From: Sporosarcina sp. HYO08
GTDB taxonomy: Bacteria; Bacillota; Bacilli; Bacillales_A; Planococcaceae
Assembly: GCF_001563475.1 (NCBI RefSeq)
Contig: NZ_LPUT01000001.1
Location: 372,001-436,000 of the forward strand
DNA: 64,000 bases
Direction of reading: 5' to 3'
In this document: piece after piece, positions 22,444 to 34,104 of the stretch
Position numbering within the stretch: position 1 is the first letter of the stretch
Layout of the letters: each line of letters opens with the position of its first letter
Notes under the pieces: generated by a model
Told to the model about the DNA's origin: nothing
The model's database searches: none
The model's input: the letters and a program-made list of their open reading frames with translations, nothing else
Program-made: the position numbers and the translations under genes

Positions 22444-23211
22444 TTGCTGCATCAATTTTCAAGAAATGAATTGGCCATCGGTAAGGCTGGCGTTAAACGG
22501 ATGGCGGACATGACGGTAGCGATCCTTGGCGTTGGGGGCGTCGGCTCTTTTGCTGCCGAAGCGTGTGCAAGAAGTGGAATCGGACGCATTATTTTGATAG
22601 ATAAAGACGATGTTGATATTACAAATATTAATCGTCAGCTCGTTGCGTATTTGTCGACAATTGGCCGTTCGAAAACAGAAGTGATGAAAGAGCGCATCCA
22701 AGATATTAATAAAGATTGTGAAGTGATCTCACTTCATATGTTTTATACGGAAGAGACATACGAAGAGTTTTTTAGCTACAAACCGGATTACGTCATTGAC
22801 GCATCGGATACGATTAGTTATAAAATTCACCTGATCAAAGAATGTGTCGCGCGCGGCGTGAAAGTGATATCGTCTATGGGTGCTGCAAATAAAATGGATC
22901 CAACGCGATTCAAAATTGCAGATATCTCTAAAACGCATACAGATCCAATCGCAAAAGTTATTCGCCTGCAGTTGCGAAAAGCAGGCATTAAGAAAGGCGT
23001 TCCCGTCGTGTTTTCAGATGAGAGCCCGATCGTTGTCAGAGAAGACGTTGTCGACACAGTCGGAAAACCAGATGCGGTGATCCGTAAAGCGAAGATGCCA
23101 CCCGCATCGAACGCCTTCGTTCCGTCTGTAGCTGGATTAGTCTGTGCAAGCTGGGTCATTAATGATATCGTAAAAGATATTAAAGTGGAACGTGTGAAAG
23201 ATAAAGTATAA
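22444..23211 (+). CDS. tcdA: tRNA threonylcarbamoyladenosine dehydratase
   Basis: TcdA (YrvM/CsdL) is an E1-like ATP-dependent enzyme that cyclises t6A37 to ct6A in ANN-decoding tRNAs. The 255-residue protein has the nucleotide-binding GVGGVGSFAAEA (about 28-39), the DKDDVDITNINRQ adenylation motif and a ThiF-type fold (YVIDASDT, SSMGAANKMDP). The TTG at 22444 is preferred. It follows AGGCGG and gives MLHQFSRNELAIG, the family N-terminus, whereas the TTG at 22423 lacks a ribosome binding site. rarA converges from the other side. Confidence 0.92.
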   Translation: MLHQFSRNELAIGKAGVKRMADMTVAILGVGGVGSFAAEACARSGIGRIILIDKDDVDITNINRQLVAYLSTIGRSKTEVMKERIQDINKDCEVISLHMFYTEETYEEFFSYKPDYVIDASDTISYKIHLIKECVARGVKVISSMGAANKMDPTRFKIADISKTHTDPIAKVIRLQLRKAGIKKGVPVVFSDESPIVVREDVVDTVGKPDAVIRKAKMPPASNAFVPSVAGLVCASWVINDIVKDIKVERVKDKV

Positions 23212-23213
23212 CT

Positions 23214-23251
23214 AAAAACGCCGCATGGGGGTATATCCATGCGGCGTTTTT
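23214..23251. terminator. Bidirectional terminator between tcdA and rarA
   Basis: AAAAACGCCGCATGG (23214-23228) and CCATGCGGCGTTTTT (23237-23251) form a 15-bp stem with U runs on both strands. Confidence 0.93.
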
Positions 23252-23275
23252 AGTGACTTGAAAAATGTAAACGGA

Positions 23276-24559
23276 TCACTTCTTCCGAAACTCTTTCAAT
23301 CTCTCATAGATGGCGGCGAGCCTCTTCTCTTCGCCGGCAAGAACGGGTTGATAAAATTCCGTTCCTTCCAGTTTGTCCGGTAAATATTGTTGATTGACCC
23401 AGCCACCGAATGAGCCGATGGGTGTGTCGTGCGGATATTCATAGCCGACGTGGCCGAGCGCCTCGGCGCCCGCATAATGGGCATCCCGTACATGAAGGGG
23501 GATGTCGCCAGTTTTACCTTCGTTAATTGCTCGAATGGCCGCATCTACTGCCTTGTAAGCTGAATTGGATTTAGAAGCAAGACACATTTCAACGACAGCG
23601 TTGGCCAGCGGAATCCTCGCTTCCGGCATGCCAAGTCGAACGGCTGCATCAGTTGCAGCTAATACATGCGGACCGACTTCAGGTGCGGCAAGGCCAATAT
23701 CTTCGTATGCCATAACGAGAAGCCGGCGCGATACTGCGACAAGGTCACCGACTTCAAGCAAATGGGCTAAATAATAGACGGCCGCATTAACGTCGCTGCC
23801 GCGTACGGATTTTTGTAGCGCCGATAGTAAATTATAAAAGTGCGTACCTTTTTTATCGCCAAAGACGCCAATACGTCCGATTAAATTCTCGACGAGCCAA
23901 TCTTCAACGACCGTAACGCCGTTTTGTTCGTCGCTTGCGGAAATGACTGATTCTAATAAGGTCAATGCTTTTCTTGCATCGCCGTTCGTCCCTTCCGCAA
24001 TTTTTCGCAACTGTCCGTCTGCGATGGAGATCGAAAGTTTACCGAGACCACGCTCTTCATCTGTTAAAGCCCTTTGTAGTACTCCCATTAAATCGTCCGC
24101 TTCTAAACGCGATAATTGCCGGATTTCGCCGCACCTGGAGCGGATCGCGGGATTGACATCGTGAAATGGGTTTTCCGTTGTAGCGCCAATTAATACGATT
24201 GCACCGCTTTCCACGTGGGGAAGCAGTGTATCTTGTTGTAATTTATTGAAACGATGAATCTCATCGAGAAATAATAAAACTTTTCCTGTCAATCTTGCTT
24301 CTGCAACGACCTCTTCAATATCTTTTTTGCCTGAAACGGTTGCATTTTTAGCGATGAATGGCAAACTGCTCGTACCGGCAATGGCATAGGCGAGCGACGT
24401 TTTGCCGATGCCTGGTTCACCGTACAACAGCATCGATGGCACATGCCCATTTTTAATCATGCGATAAAGTGCTGTATCCGGACCAATAATGTCTCGTTGG
24501 CCGGCAATTTCATCAATTGTTCTCGGTCTCATTCGAAAAGCTAGTGGTTCATTGTGCAA
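23276..24559 (-). CDS. rarA: Replication-associated recombination protein A (RarA/MgsA), AAA ATPase
   Basis: This 427-residue AAA+ protein of the clamp-loader-like RarA/WRNIP1 family maintains stalled forks. It has Walker A LLYGEPGIGKTSLAYAIA (about 45), Walker B LLFLDEIHRFNKLQQD, sensor 1 LIGATTENPF, and the C-terminal tetramerisation/MgsA domain (GSDVNAAVYYLAHLLE...GDLVAVSRRLLVMAYEDIGLA). The start is TTG, five bases after AGGGGTG. It is transcribed away from cymR; in B. subtilis the same neighbours (yrvM, yrvN, cymR) occur. Confidence 0.93.
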   Translation of the reverse strand: MHNEPLAFRMRPRTIDEIAGQRDIIGPDTALYRMIKNGHVPSMLLYGEPGIGKTSLAYAIAGTSSLPFIAKNATVSGKKDIEEVVAEARLTGKVLLFLDEIHRFNKLQQDTLLPHVESGAIVLIGATTENPFHDVNPAIRSRCGEIRQLSRLEADDLMGVLQRALTDEERGLGKLSISIADGQLRKIAEGTNGDARKALTLLESVISASDEQNGVTVVEDWLVENLIGRIGVFGDKKGTHFYNLLSALQKSVRGSDVNAAVYYLAHLLEVGDLVAVSRRLLVMAYEDIGLAAPEVGPHVLAATDAAVRLGMPEARIPLANAVVEMCLASKSNSAYKAVDAAIRAINEGKTGDIPLHVRDAHYAGAEALGHVGYEYPHDTPIGSFGGWVNQQYLPDKLEGTEFYQPVLAGEEKRLAAIYERLKEFRKK

Positions 24560-24684
24560 AAAATCACCCCTCGTACATCTGTTCCTTCATTATACAGTAC
24601 GAAAAGCATGAAGTCATTTGAAGGAAGTGAATGGGTCAGTTATGCTATAATATTTTGAGGTAATTGAGGAAAAGGACGGGGTTA

Positions 24685-25107
24685 ATGTTGAAGATATCTA
24701 CAAAAGGACGATATGGGTTGACGGTCGTCGTCGCATTAGGAAGTAAATTCGGTGAGGGGCCAATCCCGCTTCGAAAAATCGCAGAAGACCATGACTTGTC
24801 TGAAGCCTATTTGGAGCAGCTCATTCCGCCTCTTCGAAATAGCGGCATCGTCAAAAGTGTCCGCGGTGCTTACGGCGGCTATATGTTAACGAAAACACCT
24901 GCGGAGATCACTGCTGGGGATGTTATTCGCGTGCTAGAAGGACCGATCCAATTGGTAGAAGGACTCGAGGAATCGGATGTTCCGCAACGTGAACTTTGGA
25001 AGAGAATGGGCGATGCGGTGCGCGCCGTGTTAGATACAACGACGATCGATGATTTAATTGAATCTGGCAAGTCTAACGTCACCGATAATTACATGTTTTA
25101 TATTTAA
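24685..25107 (+). CDS. cymR: Rrf2-family cysteine metabolism repressor CymR
   Basis: This 140-residue winged-helix regulator starts MLKISTKGRYGLTVVVAL, with the recognition region DHDLSEAYLEQLIPPLRNSGIVKSVRGAYGGYML, and lacks the three Cys residues of IscR-type iron-sulfur regulators. CymR with CysK represses sulfur uptake and cysteine synthesis genes. The ATG at 24685 follows AAAGGA by eight bases, so the longer reading frame from 24664 is not used. It lies 16 bases ahead of the cysteine desulfurase gene. Confidence 0.92.
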   Translation: MLKISTKGRYGLTVVVALGSKFGEGPIPLRKIAEDHDLSEAYLEQLIPPLRNSGIVKSVRGAYGGYMLTKTPAEITAGDVIRVLEGPIQLVEGLEESDVPQRELWKRMGDAVRAVLDTTTIDDLIESGKSNVTDNYMFYI

Positions 25108-25123
25108 AGGAGTTTTCACACAT

Positions 25124-26272
25124 ATGATGAAACGGGTTTATCTTGATCATGCGGCGACAACGCCGGTACATCCGGCTGTCATAGAAGTATATAAGGAACA
25201 GCTTGAACACTGTTTGGGAAATCCATCGAGCATTCATAGTTTCGGGCGTGAAGCTCGAAAAGTGCTGGACCATGCGCGCAAACGTTTAGCTGCTTCGATC
25301 CACGCGGAACCAAGCGAAATTATTTTCACTTCGGGCGGAACGGAAGCGGATAATATTGCAATTTTCGGCTCAGCCCTTGCGATGAAAGGTCAAGGCAATC
25401 ATATACTGACAACAAATATTGAGCATCATGCCGTTTTAAATCCATGTAAACAGCTGGAAGCGCAAGGGTTTAACGTGACGTATTTAGAAGTCAATGACAA
25501 CGGACAAATAGATGTAGAACAAGTGAAACAAGCTTTAACAGATCAAACGATTCTTGTGTCGATCATGTTTGGCAATAACGAAGTCGGTACGATCCAGCCG
25601 ATTCGTGAAATTGGGGAACTGCTAAAGGAACATCAATCAATCTTCCATACAGACGCGGTGCAAGCTTATGGATTAGTGCCGATCGATGTAGAAAAAATCG
25701 GTGTCGATTTACTTTCCGTTTCTTCTCATAAATTAAACGGCCCCAAAGGTGTCGGCTTTCTTTATCAGCGAAAAGGCATTTTAACAACGCCGGTCATTTA
25801 TGGCGGTGAACAAGAGCGGAAACGTCGTGCTGGTACGGAGAATGTTCCGGGTATTATCGCCTTTTCGGAAGCCGTCCAAATCGCCCTAAAAAATATGGAG
25901 GCGAATACGGCTGCCTATAAAAGGTATGGGGAAATATTCACGGAGACATTCGAAAAGGCGGGCGTACAATATATTCATAATGTTGAACCATCCATAGAAC
26001 GGCTGCCGCATATCGTCAATTTTAGTTTTCCAGGCACGGACATTGAATCTTTGCTTGTGAATCTGGATCTTGCAGGAGTGGCAGTTTCCAGCGGATCGGC
26101 TTGTACAGCGGGTTCATTGGATCCATCGCACGTATTAACTGCCCTGTTCGGAGAAGGTTCCGAAAGATTGCGGAATTCCGTACGCTTTAGCTTCGGTCTT
26201 GGACTTGATGAGGCAAAGATTCAACAGGCAGCAGAAAGAACAGCAGACATCATTCTGCGAATGACGAAATAA
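25124..26272 (+). CDS. iscS: Cysteine desulfurase, IscS/NifS type (tRNA thiolation partner)
   Basis: This PLP enzyme of 382 residues removes sulfur from cysteine. Seen are KRVYLDHAATTPVHP, TSGGTEADN, EHHAVLNPC, the PLP lysine in SSHKLNGPKGVGF, and the active Cys loop SSGSACTAGSLDPSHV. Its place between cymR and mnmA matches B. subtilis yrvO, the dedicated sulfur donor for MnmA in 2-thiouridine synthesis. This partner assignment is from context. The ATG at 25124 follows AAAGGAG; the neighbouring ATG at 25127 is also possible. Confidence 0.92.
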   Translation: MMKRVYLDHAATTPVHPAVIEVYKEQLEHCLGNPSSIHSFGREARKVLDHARKRLAASIHAEPSEIIFTSGGTEADNIAIFGSALAMKGQGNHILTTNIEHHAVLNPCKQLEAQGFNVTYLEVNDNGQIDVEQVKQALTDQTILVSIMFGNNEVGTIQPIREIGELLKEHQSIFHTDAVQAYGLVPIDVEKIGVDLLSVSSHKLNGPKGVGFLYQRKGILTTPVIYGGEQERKRRAGTENVPGIIAFSEAVQIALKNMEANTAAYKRYGEIFTETFEKAGVQYIHNVEPSIERLPHIVNFSFPGTDIESLLVNLDLAGVAVSSGSACTAGSLDPSHVLTALFGEGSERLRNSVRFSFGLGLDEAKIQQAAERTADIILRMTK

Positions 26273-26279
26273 TGAATAG

Positions 26280-27419
<1,140 letters not shown>

Positions 27420-27431
27420 GAGTTTGTGAAA

Positions 27432-28094
27432 ATGAATTATACCGAAAAAGGGATCACTGCCTTGCAAGAAGGCAACTACGAGAAAGCTGTCGAAGCTTTT
27501 GTCAAAGCGGTTGAGGAAGATCCGGAAAATGCGGTTGGCTATATTAACTTAGGAAATATTTTTGCGTCGCTCGGGGATTCCGAAAAAGCCGAGCCGTTTT
27601 TTCAAAAAGCGATTACGCTAGATGAACAATCAGGAACGGCATTTTATGGACTTGCGAATCTTTATTACAATCAAGAACGCTACGGTGAAGCGGCCAAACT
27701 GTATGAAAGAGCAATTCGCCAAGGCGTTAATGAGGCAGATGCCTATTTCATGCTCGGCAAAAGCCTGGAGCGCGCGGACAATGATAAGCTTGCGTTGCCT
27801 TATTTGCAACGGGCATCCGAACTTTCACCGAATGATTTGGAAATTCGATTGTCATATGGTATTTTACTAGCTAAAATGGAGATTTTTAGTGAAGCAGAAA
27901 AAGAGTTTAGATTCATTATTGCGGAAGATGAAAATAATGCAGATGCTCATTATAACTTAGGGATGCTGCTTGCAGTTTCAACCGATCAAAAAGAAACGGC
28001 GCTTGAGCATTTAGAAAAAGCATATACGATTGAACCAGATCATGTGCAGGCACGTTATATTTACGACATGATTCAAATGGGCGACAATAATTAG
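27432..28094 (+). CDS. Tetratricopeptide repeat protein
   Basis: The protein is about 220 residues, made almost entirely of TPR units (for example GNYEKAVEAFVKAVEEDPENAVGYINLGNI, GDSEKAEPFFQKAITLDEQSGTAFYGLANL and four more, about 34 residues each). It has no signal peptide or membrane segment, so it is probably a cytosolic protein-protein scaffold. It lies between mnmA and recD2, equivalent to B. subtilis yrrB. The partner is unknown. The ATG at 27432 has AGGAG nine bases upstream and is favoured over the GTG at 27426. Confidence 0.88.
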   Translation: MNYTEKGITALQEGNYEKAVEAFVKAVEEDPENAVGYINLGNIFASLGDSEKAEPFFQKAITLDEQSGTAFYGLANLYYNQERYGEAAKLYERAIRQGVNEADAYFMLGKSLERADNDKLALPYLQRASELSPNDLEIRLSYGILLAKMEIFSEAEKEFRFIIAEDENNADAHYNLGMLLAVSTDQKETALEHLEKAYTIEPDHVQARYIYDMIQMGDNN

Positions 28095-28109
28095 GAAAGG
28101 GTGGCTGCA

Positions 28110-30548
28110 ATGGAAGAGCATATCGAAGCGGAAACGACTGAGCAATTTGTTATCGGTCGGCCGATCGTAACAATTTTCCATAATGCGACCAACTTGTTTA
28201 CCATTGCTAAACTAAAAATCCACAAAACAAATAGTAGCTATGAGCATAAAGAAATCGTTGTAAAAGGCAATTTTCCAGAACTCTCAAGTGATGAAGATTA
28301 TAAATTTACAGGAAAACTTGTGAGTCATCCGACTTATGGCGCACAATTCGATGTACAGACATTTGCCAAAGAAATGCCAGCGACGGAAACGGGACTCGTT
28401 CATTATTTGTCAGGAGACTTATTTCCAGGAATTGGACTTCGAACGGCAAATTCGATTGTCAAAAAACTTGGTAAAGACGCGATTAAAAAGATACTGGAAG
28501 ATCCTTCTGTGCTCGATACCGTCCCTAGATTGACAGATGAAAGAAAAGATACGATCGTTTCCGTCCTTCAGCAAAACATGGGCCTGGAACGGACGGTTAT
28601 CCAATTGAATGAATGGGGATTTGGCCCTCAAGTTTCGATGCGTATTTATCAAACGTATCAAGGAGAGACAATCGATTTATTAACTGAAAATCCGTACCGT
28701 CTCATTGAAGAAGTTGAAGGGGTTGGCTTTCAACGTGCCGATGAATTAGGGAAGCATCTTGGTATTACAGGCAATCACCCAGCACGGATCAAAGCTGCAA
28801 TTTTGCATACGATGAACCAATCCGTGCTGTCCTCGGGGCATGTCTATTTGGAAGCGGAGACCGCATTACCAGAAGTGAAACGTCTATTAGAGATGAGTCA
28901 AAGGATAGAGATTCAATATTCGGATATTTCCCAGGCAATTATAGAACTTGTCGAGGAAAGCAAGCTTTCGGGAGAAGGGCAAAGACTTTATATACCTTCT
29001 TTGTACTTTTCAGAAATAGGCATAGCTTCAAAGATTGAGAAAATCCTTCAGAACGAGCTGGCGGATCAATTTCCAGTCTCTGAAATTCGAAAAGCGATTG
29101 GGGAAGTTGAGGAATCCCTTGGTGTTTACTATGCAGAAACGCAAGTATCTGCAATCGAAACAGCGCTGCATTCCCCGACGATGATTTTAACAGGGGGGCC
29201 TGGAACGGGTAAGACGACGGTGATTCGCGGACTCGTAGAAGTATATGCGAAACTGCATGGCTTATCGTTGGATCCGAAAGAATATGCCAAAAAGCAAGAG
29301 CCGTTTCCGATTATTTTAGCAGCACCAACTGGACGGGCGGCAAAAAGAATGGCCGAATCGACAGGGTTGCCCGCCATGACGATTCATCGGCTGCTTGGCT
29401 TTACTGGACAAGAAAAAGAAGAAGAAACAGAGCGTGAAATAAAAGGACGGCTCATTATTATTGATGAGATGTCGATGGTTGACACATGGCTTGCCCATCA
29501 ACTGCTAAAAGCGGTCGCGGATGATGTGCAGCTTCTTTTTGTCGGAGACCAAGATCAATTGCCGCCGGTAGGTCCAGGCCAAGTATTGCGAGATCTTCTT
29601 GAGTCGGAAAAAGTGCCGATTGTTGAATTGACCGATATTTATCGTCAAAGTGCCGGGTCTACGATTGTTGAAATGGCGCATATGATTAAGCGTGCCGAAT
29701 GGGCTGACGACGTAACAGCGAAGACATCCGATCGCTCTTTCATTCAATCGGGCACCGATCAAATTTTGAAAGTCGTTGAGCAAGTTGTGAAAAATGCGCT
29801 AGCGAAAGGACATCCAATCAAAGATATTCAAGTGCTAGCCCCGATGTATAAAGGTCCCGCCGGTATTGACGGCATTAACAAGATGATCCAAGAAATGGTC
29901 AATCCGCCCGGACCTGATCGAAAAGAAGTTGTTTTTGGAGATGCGATATACCGTATTGGCGACAAAGTGCTGCAACTCGTCAACCAGCCAGAAAGCAATG
30001 TGTTTAATGGAGATATGGGTGAAGTTATTGCGATTATTAAAGCGAAAGAAACTGTAGATAAAAAAGAGTTGCTCGTTGTGTCATATGACGGGATAGAAGT
30101 GACGTATGAACGCAGTGATTTAAACCAAATTACGCTCGCCTATTGCTGTTCGATACATAAATCCCAAGGCAGTGAATTTCCGATCGTCATTATGCCGATC
30201 GTGCGCAGCCATCGGAAAATGCTGCAACGTAATTTAATTTACACAGGCATTACACGTGCGAAAAACTTTTTAATACTCTGCGGTGAGCAGGATGAATTTA
30301 AAGCAGGCATCAAACGAATAGATGAACAGAAAAGACAGACAACACTTAAGGAAAGATTGACCGGAGATGTTATGTCAGCAGAAGCGAACGCGCAAGAAGC
30401 AACACTGGACGAAAAACAAAAAAATGCCCAGACAGAAGACGTGAAACCTAAAATATACGCACTCACAACGGAAACATTCGTCCATGTAGATCCAATGATC
30501 GGCATGAAAGGTGTATCGCCGTATGACTTTTCGGATGCAACTAATTGA
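28110..30548 (+). CDS. recD2: ATP-dependent DNA helicase RecD2 (RecD-like, superfamily 1)
   Basis: The product is 812 residues, with the long N-terminal extension of RecD2 proteins outside RecBCD (tandem HhH region DLFPGIGLRTANSIVKKLG and NPYRLIEEVEGVGFQRADE). The helicase core follows, with Walker A ILTGGPGTGKTTVIRGL (about 350), LAAPTGRAAKRM, DEAD-like IIDEMSMVDT, GDQDQLPPVGPGQVLRDLL and the C-terminal SH3/UvrD-like YCCSIHKSQGSEFP. It is a 5'-3' helicase implicated in fork stability and mismatch repair. ATG at 28110 chosen from AGGAAAGG spacing. Its stop codon overlaps the alaS promoter -35 box. Confidence 0.92.
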   Translation: MEEHIEAETTEQFVIGRPIVTIFHNATNLFTIAKLKIHKTNSSYEHKEIVVKGNFPELSSDEDYKFTGKLVSHPTYGAQFDVQTFAKEMPATETGLVHYLSGDLFPGIGLRTANSIVKKLGKDAIKKILEDPSVLDTVPRLTDERKDTIVSVLQQNMGLERTVIQLNEWGFGPQVSMRIYQTYQGETIDLLTENPYRLIEEVEGVGFQRADELGKHLGITGNHPARIKAAILHTMNQSVLSSGHVYLEAETALPEVKRLLEMSQRIEIQYSDISQAIIELVEESKLSGEGQRLYIPSLYFSEIGIASKIEKILQNELADQFPVSEIRKAIGEVEESLGVYYAETQVSAIETALHSPTMILTGGPGTGKTTVIRGLVEVYAKLHGLSLDPKEYAKKQEPFPIILAAPTGRAAKRMAESTGLPAMTIHRLLGFTGQEKEEETEREIKGRLIIIDEMSMVDTWLAHQLLKAVADDVQLLFVGDQDQLPPVGPGQVLRDLLESEKVPIVELTDIYRQSAGSTIVEMAHMIKRAEWADDVTAKTSDRSFIQSGTDQILKVVEQVVKNALAKGHPIKDIQVLAPMYKGPAGIDGINKMIQEMVNPPGPDRKEVVFGDAIYRIGDKVLQLVNQPESNVFNGDMGEVIAIIKAKETVDKKELLVVSYDGIEVTYERSDLNQITLAYCCSIHKSQGSEFPIVIMPIVRSHRKMLQRNLIYTGITRAKNFLILCGEQDEFKAGIKRIDEQKRQTTLKERLTGDVMSAEANAQEATLDEKQKNAQTEDVKPKIYALTTETFVHVDPMIGMKGVSPYDFSDATN

Positions 30549-30573
30549 CAGCGGGAAAAAAGTTCCTTATAAT
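30545..30573 (+). promoter_or_regulatory. Consensus sigma-A promoter of alaS
   Basis: TTGACA (30545-30550), 17 bases, then a perfect TATAAT (30568-30573). The -35 box overlaps the recD2 stop codon. Confidence 0.92.
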
Positions 30574-30579
30574 CTCAAT

Positions 30580-30841
30580 TAGAAAATGAAGTATTAGCGT
30601 AAATATTTAATACGTTGACGGAGAAAGTACGCATGTCAACTCGTGCAGAAAGAAACCCCCTCGGCTGAAAGGGTTTTCGAGTGTCCTGTCGGAAAGCTAC
30701 TCCTAAGTGCAGTTAATCCCTGCCGTCCGCCGCGTTAAGGCAACCAGAGATATCGGAAGTTTGTTTGTCCGGTAATTAGGGTGGTACCGCGAGTATATAG
30801 ACAAACCTCGCCCCTTGTTTTAGGGGGCGAGGTTTTTTTAT
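30580..30841 (+). promoter_or_regulatory. T-box leader controlling alaS
   Basis: The T-box AATTAGGGTGGTACCGCG is at 30774-30791. The terminator stem CCTCGCCCC (30806-30814) with GGGGGCGAGG (30823-30832) is followed by T7. The putative alanine specifier GCT is at 30696-30698, followed by the expected A, within GGAAAGCTACTCC. Uncharged tRNA-Ala should switch the leader to antitermination. Confidence 0.93.
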
Positions 30842-30869
30842 GTTCGCAAATAAAAAGGAGGAAAAATGA

Positions 30870-33500
30870 ATGAAAAAGCGATCTGCATCTGAAATTCGAA
30901 AATTGTTTTTAGACTATTTCAAGGAACATAGTCACAGTATTGAGCCTTCTGCGCCGCTCGTTCCAATTGATGATCCGTCATTACTTTGGATCAACAGCGG
31001 AGTCGCAACACTAAAAAAATATTTTGATGGACGGGTCGTTCCGGCTAATCCGCGAATCGTGAATGCACAAAAATCGATTCGAACAAATGATATTGAAAAT
31101 GTCGGAAAAACGGCGCGTCACCATACATTTTTTGAAATGCTTGGCAATTTTTCGATTGGTGATTATTTCAAAGAGGAAGCGATACTTCGTGCGTGGGAAT
31201 TTTTAACAGACGAAAAATGGATTGGCATGGATCCAGATTTGTTATCCGTAACGGTGCATCCGGAAGATGAAGAGGCTTATGCCATTTGGCGCGATCAAAT
31301 CCAAATTCCAGAAGAGCGCATTATTCGTCTGGAAGGAAATTTCTGGGATATCGGAGAAGGACCAAGTGGACCGAACTCTGAAATCTTCTTTGACCGTGGT
31401 CCTGCCTATGGAGATGACTTTTCTGATCCGGAACTTTATCCGGGCGGAGAAAATGAACGTTATTTAGAAATTTGGAACTTAGTATTTTCTGAGTTTAACC
31501 ATAATCCAGACCATACGTATACGCCGCTTCCGAAAAAGAATATTGATACAGGAATGGGGCTTGAGCGGTTAGCATCCGTTCTTCAAGATGCTCCGACAAA
31601 CTTCGATACGGATCTTTTCATGCCGATTATTCATTCGATTGAAAAGGTATCAGGTGAAAACTATCGTCAAGAGGACAGTAAAGACGTTGCGTTTAAAGTA
31701 ATTGCCGACCACATTCGTACGGTTGCTTTCGCGATTGGCGATGGGGCGCTTCCGTCCAATGAAGGGCGCGGCTATGTATTGCGCCGATTGCTTCGCCGTG
31801 CGGTGCGTTTTGCGAAACAGCTGGGCATTGACAAACCATTTATGTTTGAACTTGTTCCAGTCGTAGGGGAAATTATGCATGATTTCTATCCGGAAGTCGG
31901 GGACAAGCAAGATTTCATCATGAAAGTGATTAAAAATGAAGAAATTCGTTTCCACGAAACGCTAAACGAAGGTCTGTCGATTTTAACAACTGTCATTGAA
32001 AAAGCAAAAGCAGATGGCACAAATATGGTGAAAGGCGAAGATGCATTTCGTCTCTATGACACATACGGTTTTCCATTTGAACTGACGGAAGAATTTGCCG
32101 AGGAAGCAGAGGTAACAGTTGATCGTGCTGGGTTCGATGCAGAAATGAACAATCAACGCGAACGTGCACGAGCTGCAAGACAAGATGTCGATTCAATGTC
32201 CGTTCAATCCGGCGTGCTAGGTGAAATTCATGATGTCAGTCAATTTACCGGTTATGACCACTTAAAGGATGAGGGGAAACTCGTCGTTCTATTGAAAGAT
32301 GGACAACTTGTTGACGTGGCATCCGAAGGCGATGAAATTCAATTCATTTTAGATCGCACACCGTTTTATGCGGAAAGCGGCGGACAAATTGCGGATAAAG
32401 GGTCAATTCAAAATGAGGCATTCATTGCAGATGTAAAAGACGTTCAAAAAGCACCAAATGGCCAACATTTGCACACGGCGGTTGTCCGTTCGGGAGAAAT
32501 TCAAAAAGATGCAGCAGTCACAGCAACAGTAGAGGCCGATGCAAGAAAATTGATCATTCGCAATCACACGGCAACACATTTACTGCATAAAGCATTGAAA
32601 GAAGTACTCGGTGAGCATGTCAATCAGGCAGGTTCTTATGTAGGGCCGGATCGACTTCGATTCGACTTCTCCCATTTCGGTCAAGTGACACACGAAGAGC
32701 TCCAGCAAATCGAACAAATCGTCAATGATAAGATTTGGCAGGATCTAACAGTCGGCATTGCGCTTAAACCAATTGAAGAAGCGAAACAAATGGGGGCGAT
32801 GGCACTCTTCGGCGAAAAGTATGGTGACGTTGTCCGCGTTGTTTCCGTCGGTGATTATTCGCTGGAACTTTGCGGAGGGTGCCACGTACCTTCCACATCG
32901 GTCATTGGATTGTTTAAAATTGTATCAGAAGGTGGAATCGGCGCGGGGACACGCCGCATCGAGGCGGTTACTGGGAAGCTTGCTTATCGGTCATTTAAAG
33001 AAGAGGAAGCTGTTTTAACAACTGCAGCGGGCCTTCTAAAAGCAAATCCAAAAGACGTTGTCACAAAAGTGGAAGCAGTGTTATCTGATTTAAAGGCATT
33101 GCAACGAGAAAATGATTCTCTTTCTGCGAAATTGGGGAATAGTCAATTAGATGACATTTTGAAAAATGCACAAAAAATTGAAGATGTCACGATTGTCTCG
33201 GCTCGTGTGGAGGCAAAAGACAACAACGGTTTACGACAAATGATGGATGAAATGAAGCAAAAAATGTCGAATGCCGTCATCGTTCTAGGTGCCGTTAGTG
33301 ATGGAAAAGTTATGCTCGTTGCAGGGGTCACAGATGAGTTGAAAGCGAAGTTCCATGCAGGGAAGATTGTCAATCATGTTGCGACACAATGTGATGGAAA
33401 AGGCGGCGGTCGTCCGGATATGGCAATGGCCGGCGCGAAAAATGCGTCCAAACTTGATGAAGCGCTGCATTCCGTGTATGATTATGTCAAATCTGTTTAA
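30870..33500 (+). CDS. alaS: Alanyl-tRNA synthetase
   Basis: This 876-residue class II synthetase has the catalytic core with [22 protein letters not shown] (about 72), the tRNA-recognition domain, and the editing domain with [11 protein letters not shown] (about 570) and [13 protein letters not shown] (about 668), which supply the zinc ligands that clear Ser- and Gly-tRNA-Ala. The C-terminal coiled coil and DHHA1 domain end with [14 protein letters not shown]. Control is by the T-box immediately upstream. It is followed by the structured repeat copy B, then ireB. Confidence 0.96.
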   Translation: MKKRSASEIRKLFLDYFKEHSHSIEPSAPLVPIDDPSLLWINSGVATLKKYFDGRVVPANPRIVNAQKSIRTNDIENVGKTARHHTFFEMLGNFSIGDYFKEEAILRAWEFLTDEKWIGMDPDLLSVTVHPEDEEAYAIWRDQIQIPEERIIRLEGNFWDIGEGPSGPNSEIFFDRGPAYGDDFSDPELYPGGENERYLEIWNLVFSEFNHNPDHTYTPLPKKNIDTGMGLERLASVLQDAPTNFDTDLFMPIIHSIEKVSGENYRQEDSKDVAFKVIADHIRTVAFAIGDGALPSNEGRGYVLRRLLRRAVRFAKQLGIDKPFMFELVPVVGEIMHDFYPEVGDKQDFIMKVIKNEEIRFHETLNEGLSILTTVIEKAKADGTNMVKGEDAFRLYDTYGFPFELTEEFAEEAEVTVDRAGFDAEMNNQRERARAARQDVDSMSVQSGVLGEIHDVSQFTGYDHLKDEGKLVVLLKDGQLVDVASEGDEIQFILDRTPFYAESGGQIADKGSIQNEAFIADVKDVQKAPNGQHLHTAVVRSGEIQKDAAVTATVEADARKLIIRNHTATHLLHKALKEVLGEHVNQAGSYVGPDRLRFDFSHFGQVTHEELQQIEQIVNDKIWQDLTVGIALKPIEEAKQMGAMALFGEKYGDVVRVVSVGDYSLELCGGCHVPSTSVIGLFKIVSEGGIGAGTRRIEAVTGKLAYRSFKEEEAVLTTAAGLLKANPKDVVTKVEAVLSDLKALQRENDSLSAKLGNSQLDDILKNAQKIEDVTIVSARVEAKDNNGLRQMMDEMKQKMSNAVIVLGAVSDGKVMLVAGVTDELKAKFHAGKIVNHVATQCDGKGGGRPDMAMAGAKNASKLDEALHSVYDYVKSV

Positions 33501-33535
33501 CTGTAAAAGCATTTCGGGTATACTAATAAACGGAT

Positions 33536-33782
33536 TTAACTTGACTTGGCAAATGTTTTTGTACTGAAAGCGAAGCGTCAGCTACAGAACTTCACTGCCA
33601 AGTCAAGTTAAGCCTCCGGCGGATGTCACAGATTTTGAAGGGAGTTAAAGGAAGGCAGTCTAGGAGCGCGACGTCCTGTCGCCACGACCGCATGACCGGC
33701 ATCGTGCCGGCCCCAACGACTGCATACCCGCATCCTGCGGGCACAATTCAAAATCTGGATGCAATTACGCCGAGGCGTAATT
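33536..33782. repeat. Structured intergenic repeat, copy B (full length)
   Basis: A 16-bp perfect inverted repeat TTAACTTGACTTGGCA (33536-33551) with TGCCAAGTCAAGTTAA (33596-33611) brackets the 41-base module shared with 8423-8463. The conserved CCTCCGGCGGATGTCACAG block follows. CAGATTTTGAA (33629-33639) pairs with TTCAAAATCTG (33747-33757) around three hairpins (33669-33681, 33696-33710, 33727-33741), and a terminal hairpin lies at 33763-33782. Compared with copy A, it has one more hairpin. It sits in the alaS-ireB gap. Confidence 0.87.
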
Positions 33783-33831
33783 GATTTCTGTTCAATTAGT
33801 ATATCGGATTTCTGAAAGCGGGGTGTCGATC

Positions 33832-34104
33832 ATGGGTTCATACGACAAAACGATGAAGTTTAACTTCCCTGAAGAATCAATGGAGCAGGAAGTGAAGGAA
33901 GTCATGCTCCATGTGCATAAAGCACTAGACGACAAGGGGTATAATCCGATTAACCAAATTGTTGGGTATCTTCTATCAGGGGATCCAGCATATATACCTC
34001 GGCATGAAGATGCCCGTAATATGATTCGGAAATTAGAACGCGACGAGATTCTTGAGGAACTCGTGAAATTCTATATCCGTGAAAACGGAGGGAATCCGGA
34101 TTGA
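33832..34104 (+). CDS. ireB: IreB family regulatory phosphoprotein (DUF965)
   Basis: This 90-residue protein contains the family block [12 protein letters not shown]...[48 protein letters not shown]. In Enterococcus, IreB is a substrate of the Ser/Thr kinase IreK and lowers cephalosporin tolerance; the B. subtilis relative is YrzL. The ATG at 33832 follows GCGGGGTG; upstream in-frame codons fall in the repeat. Its stop overlaps the ruvX start codon, so the two are coupled. Confidence 0.9.
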   Translation: MGSYDKTMKFNFPEESMEQEVKEVMLHVHKALDDKGYNPINQIVGYLLSGDPAYIPRHEDARNMIRKLERDEILEELVKFYIRENGGNPD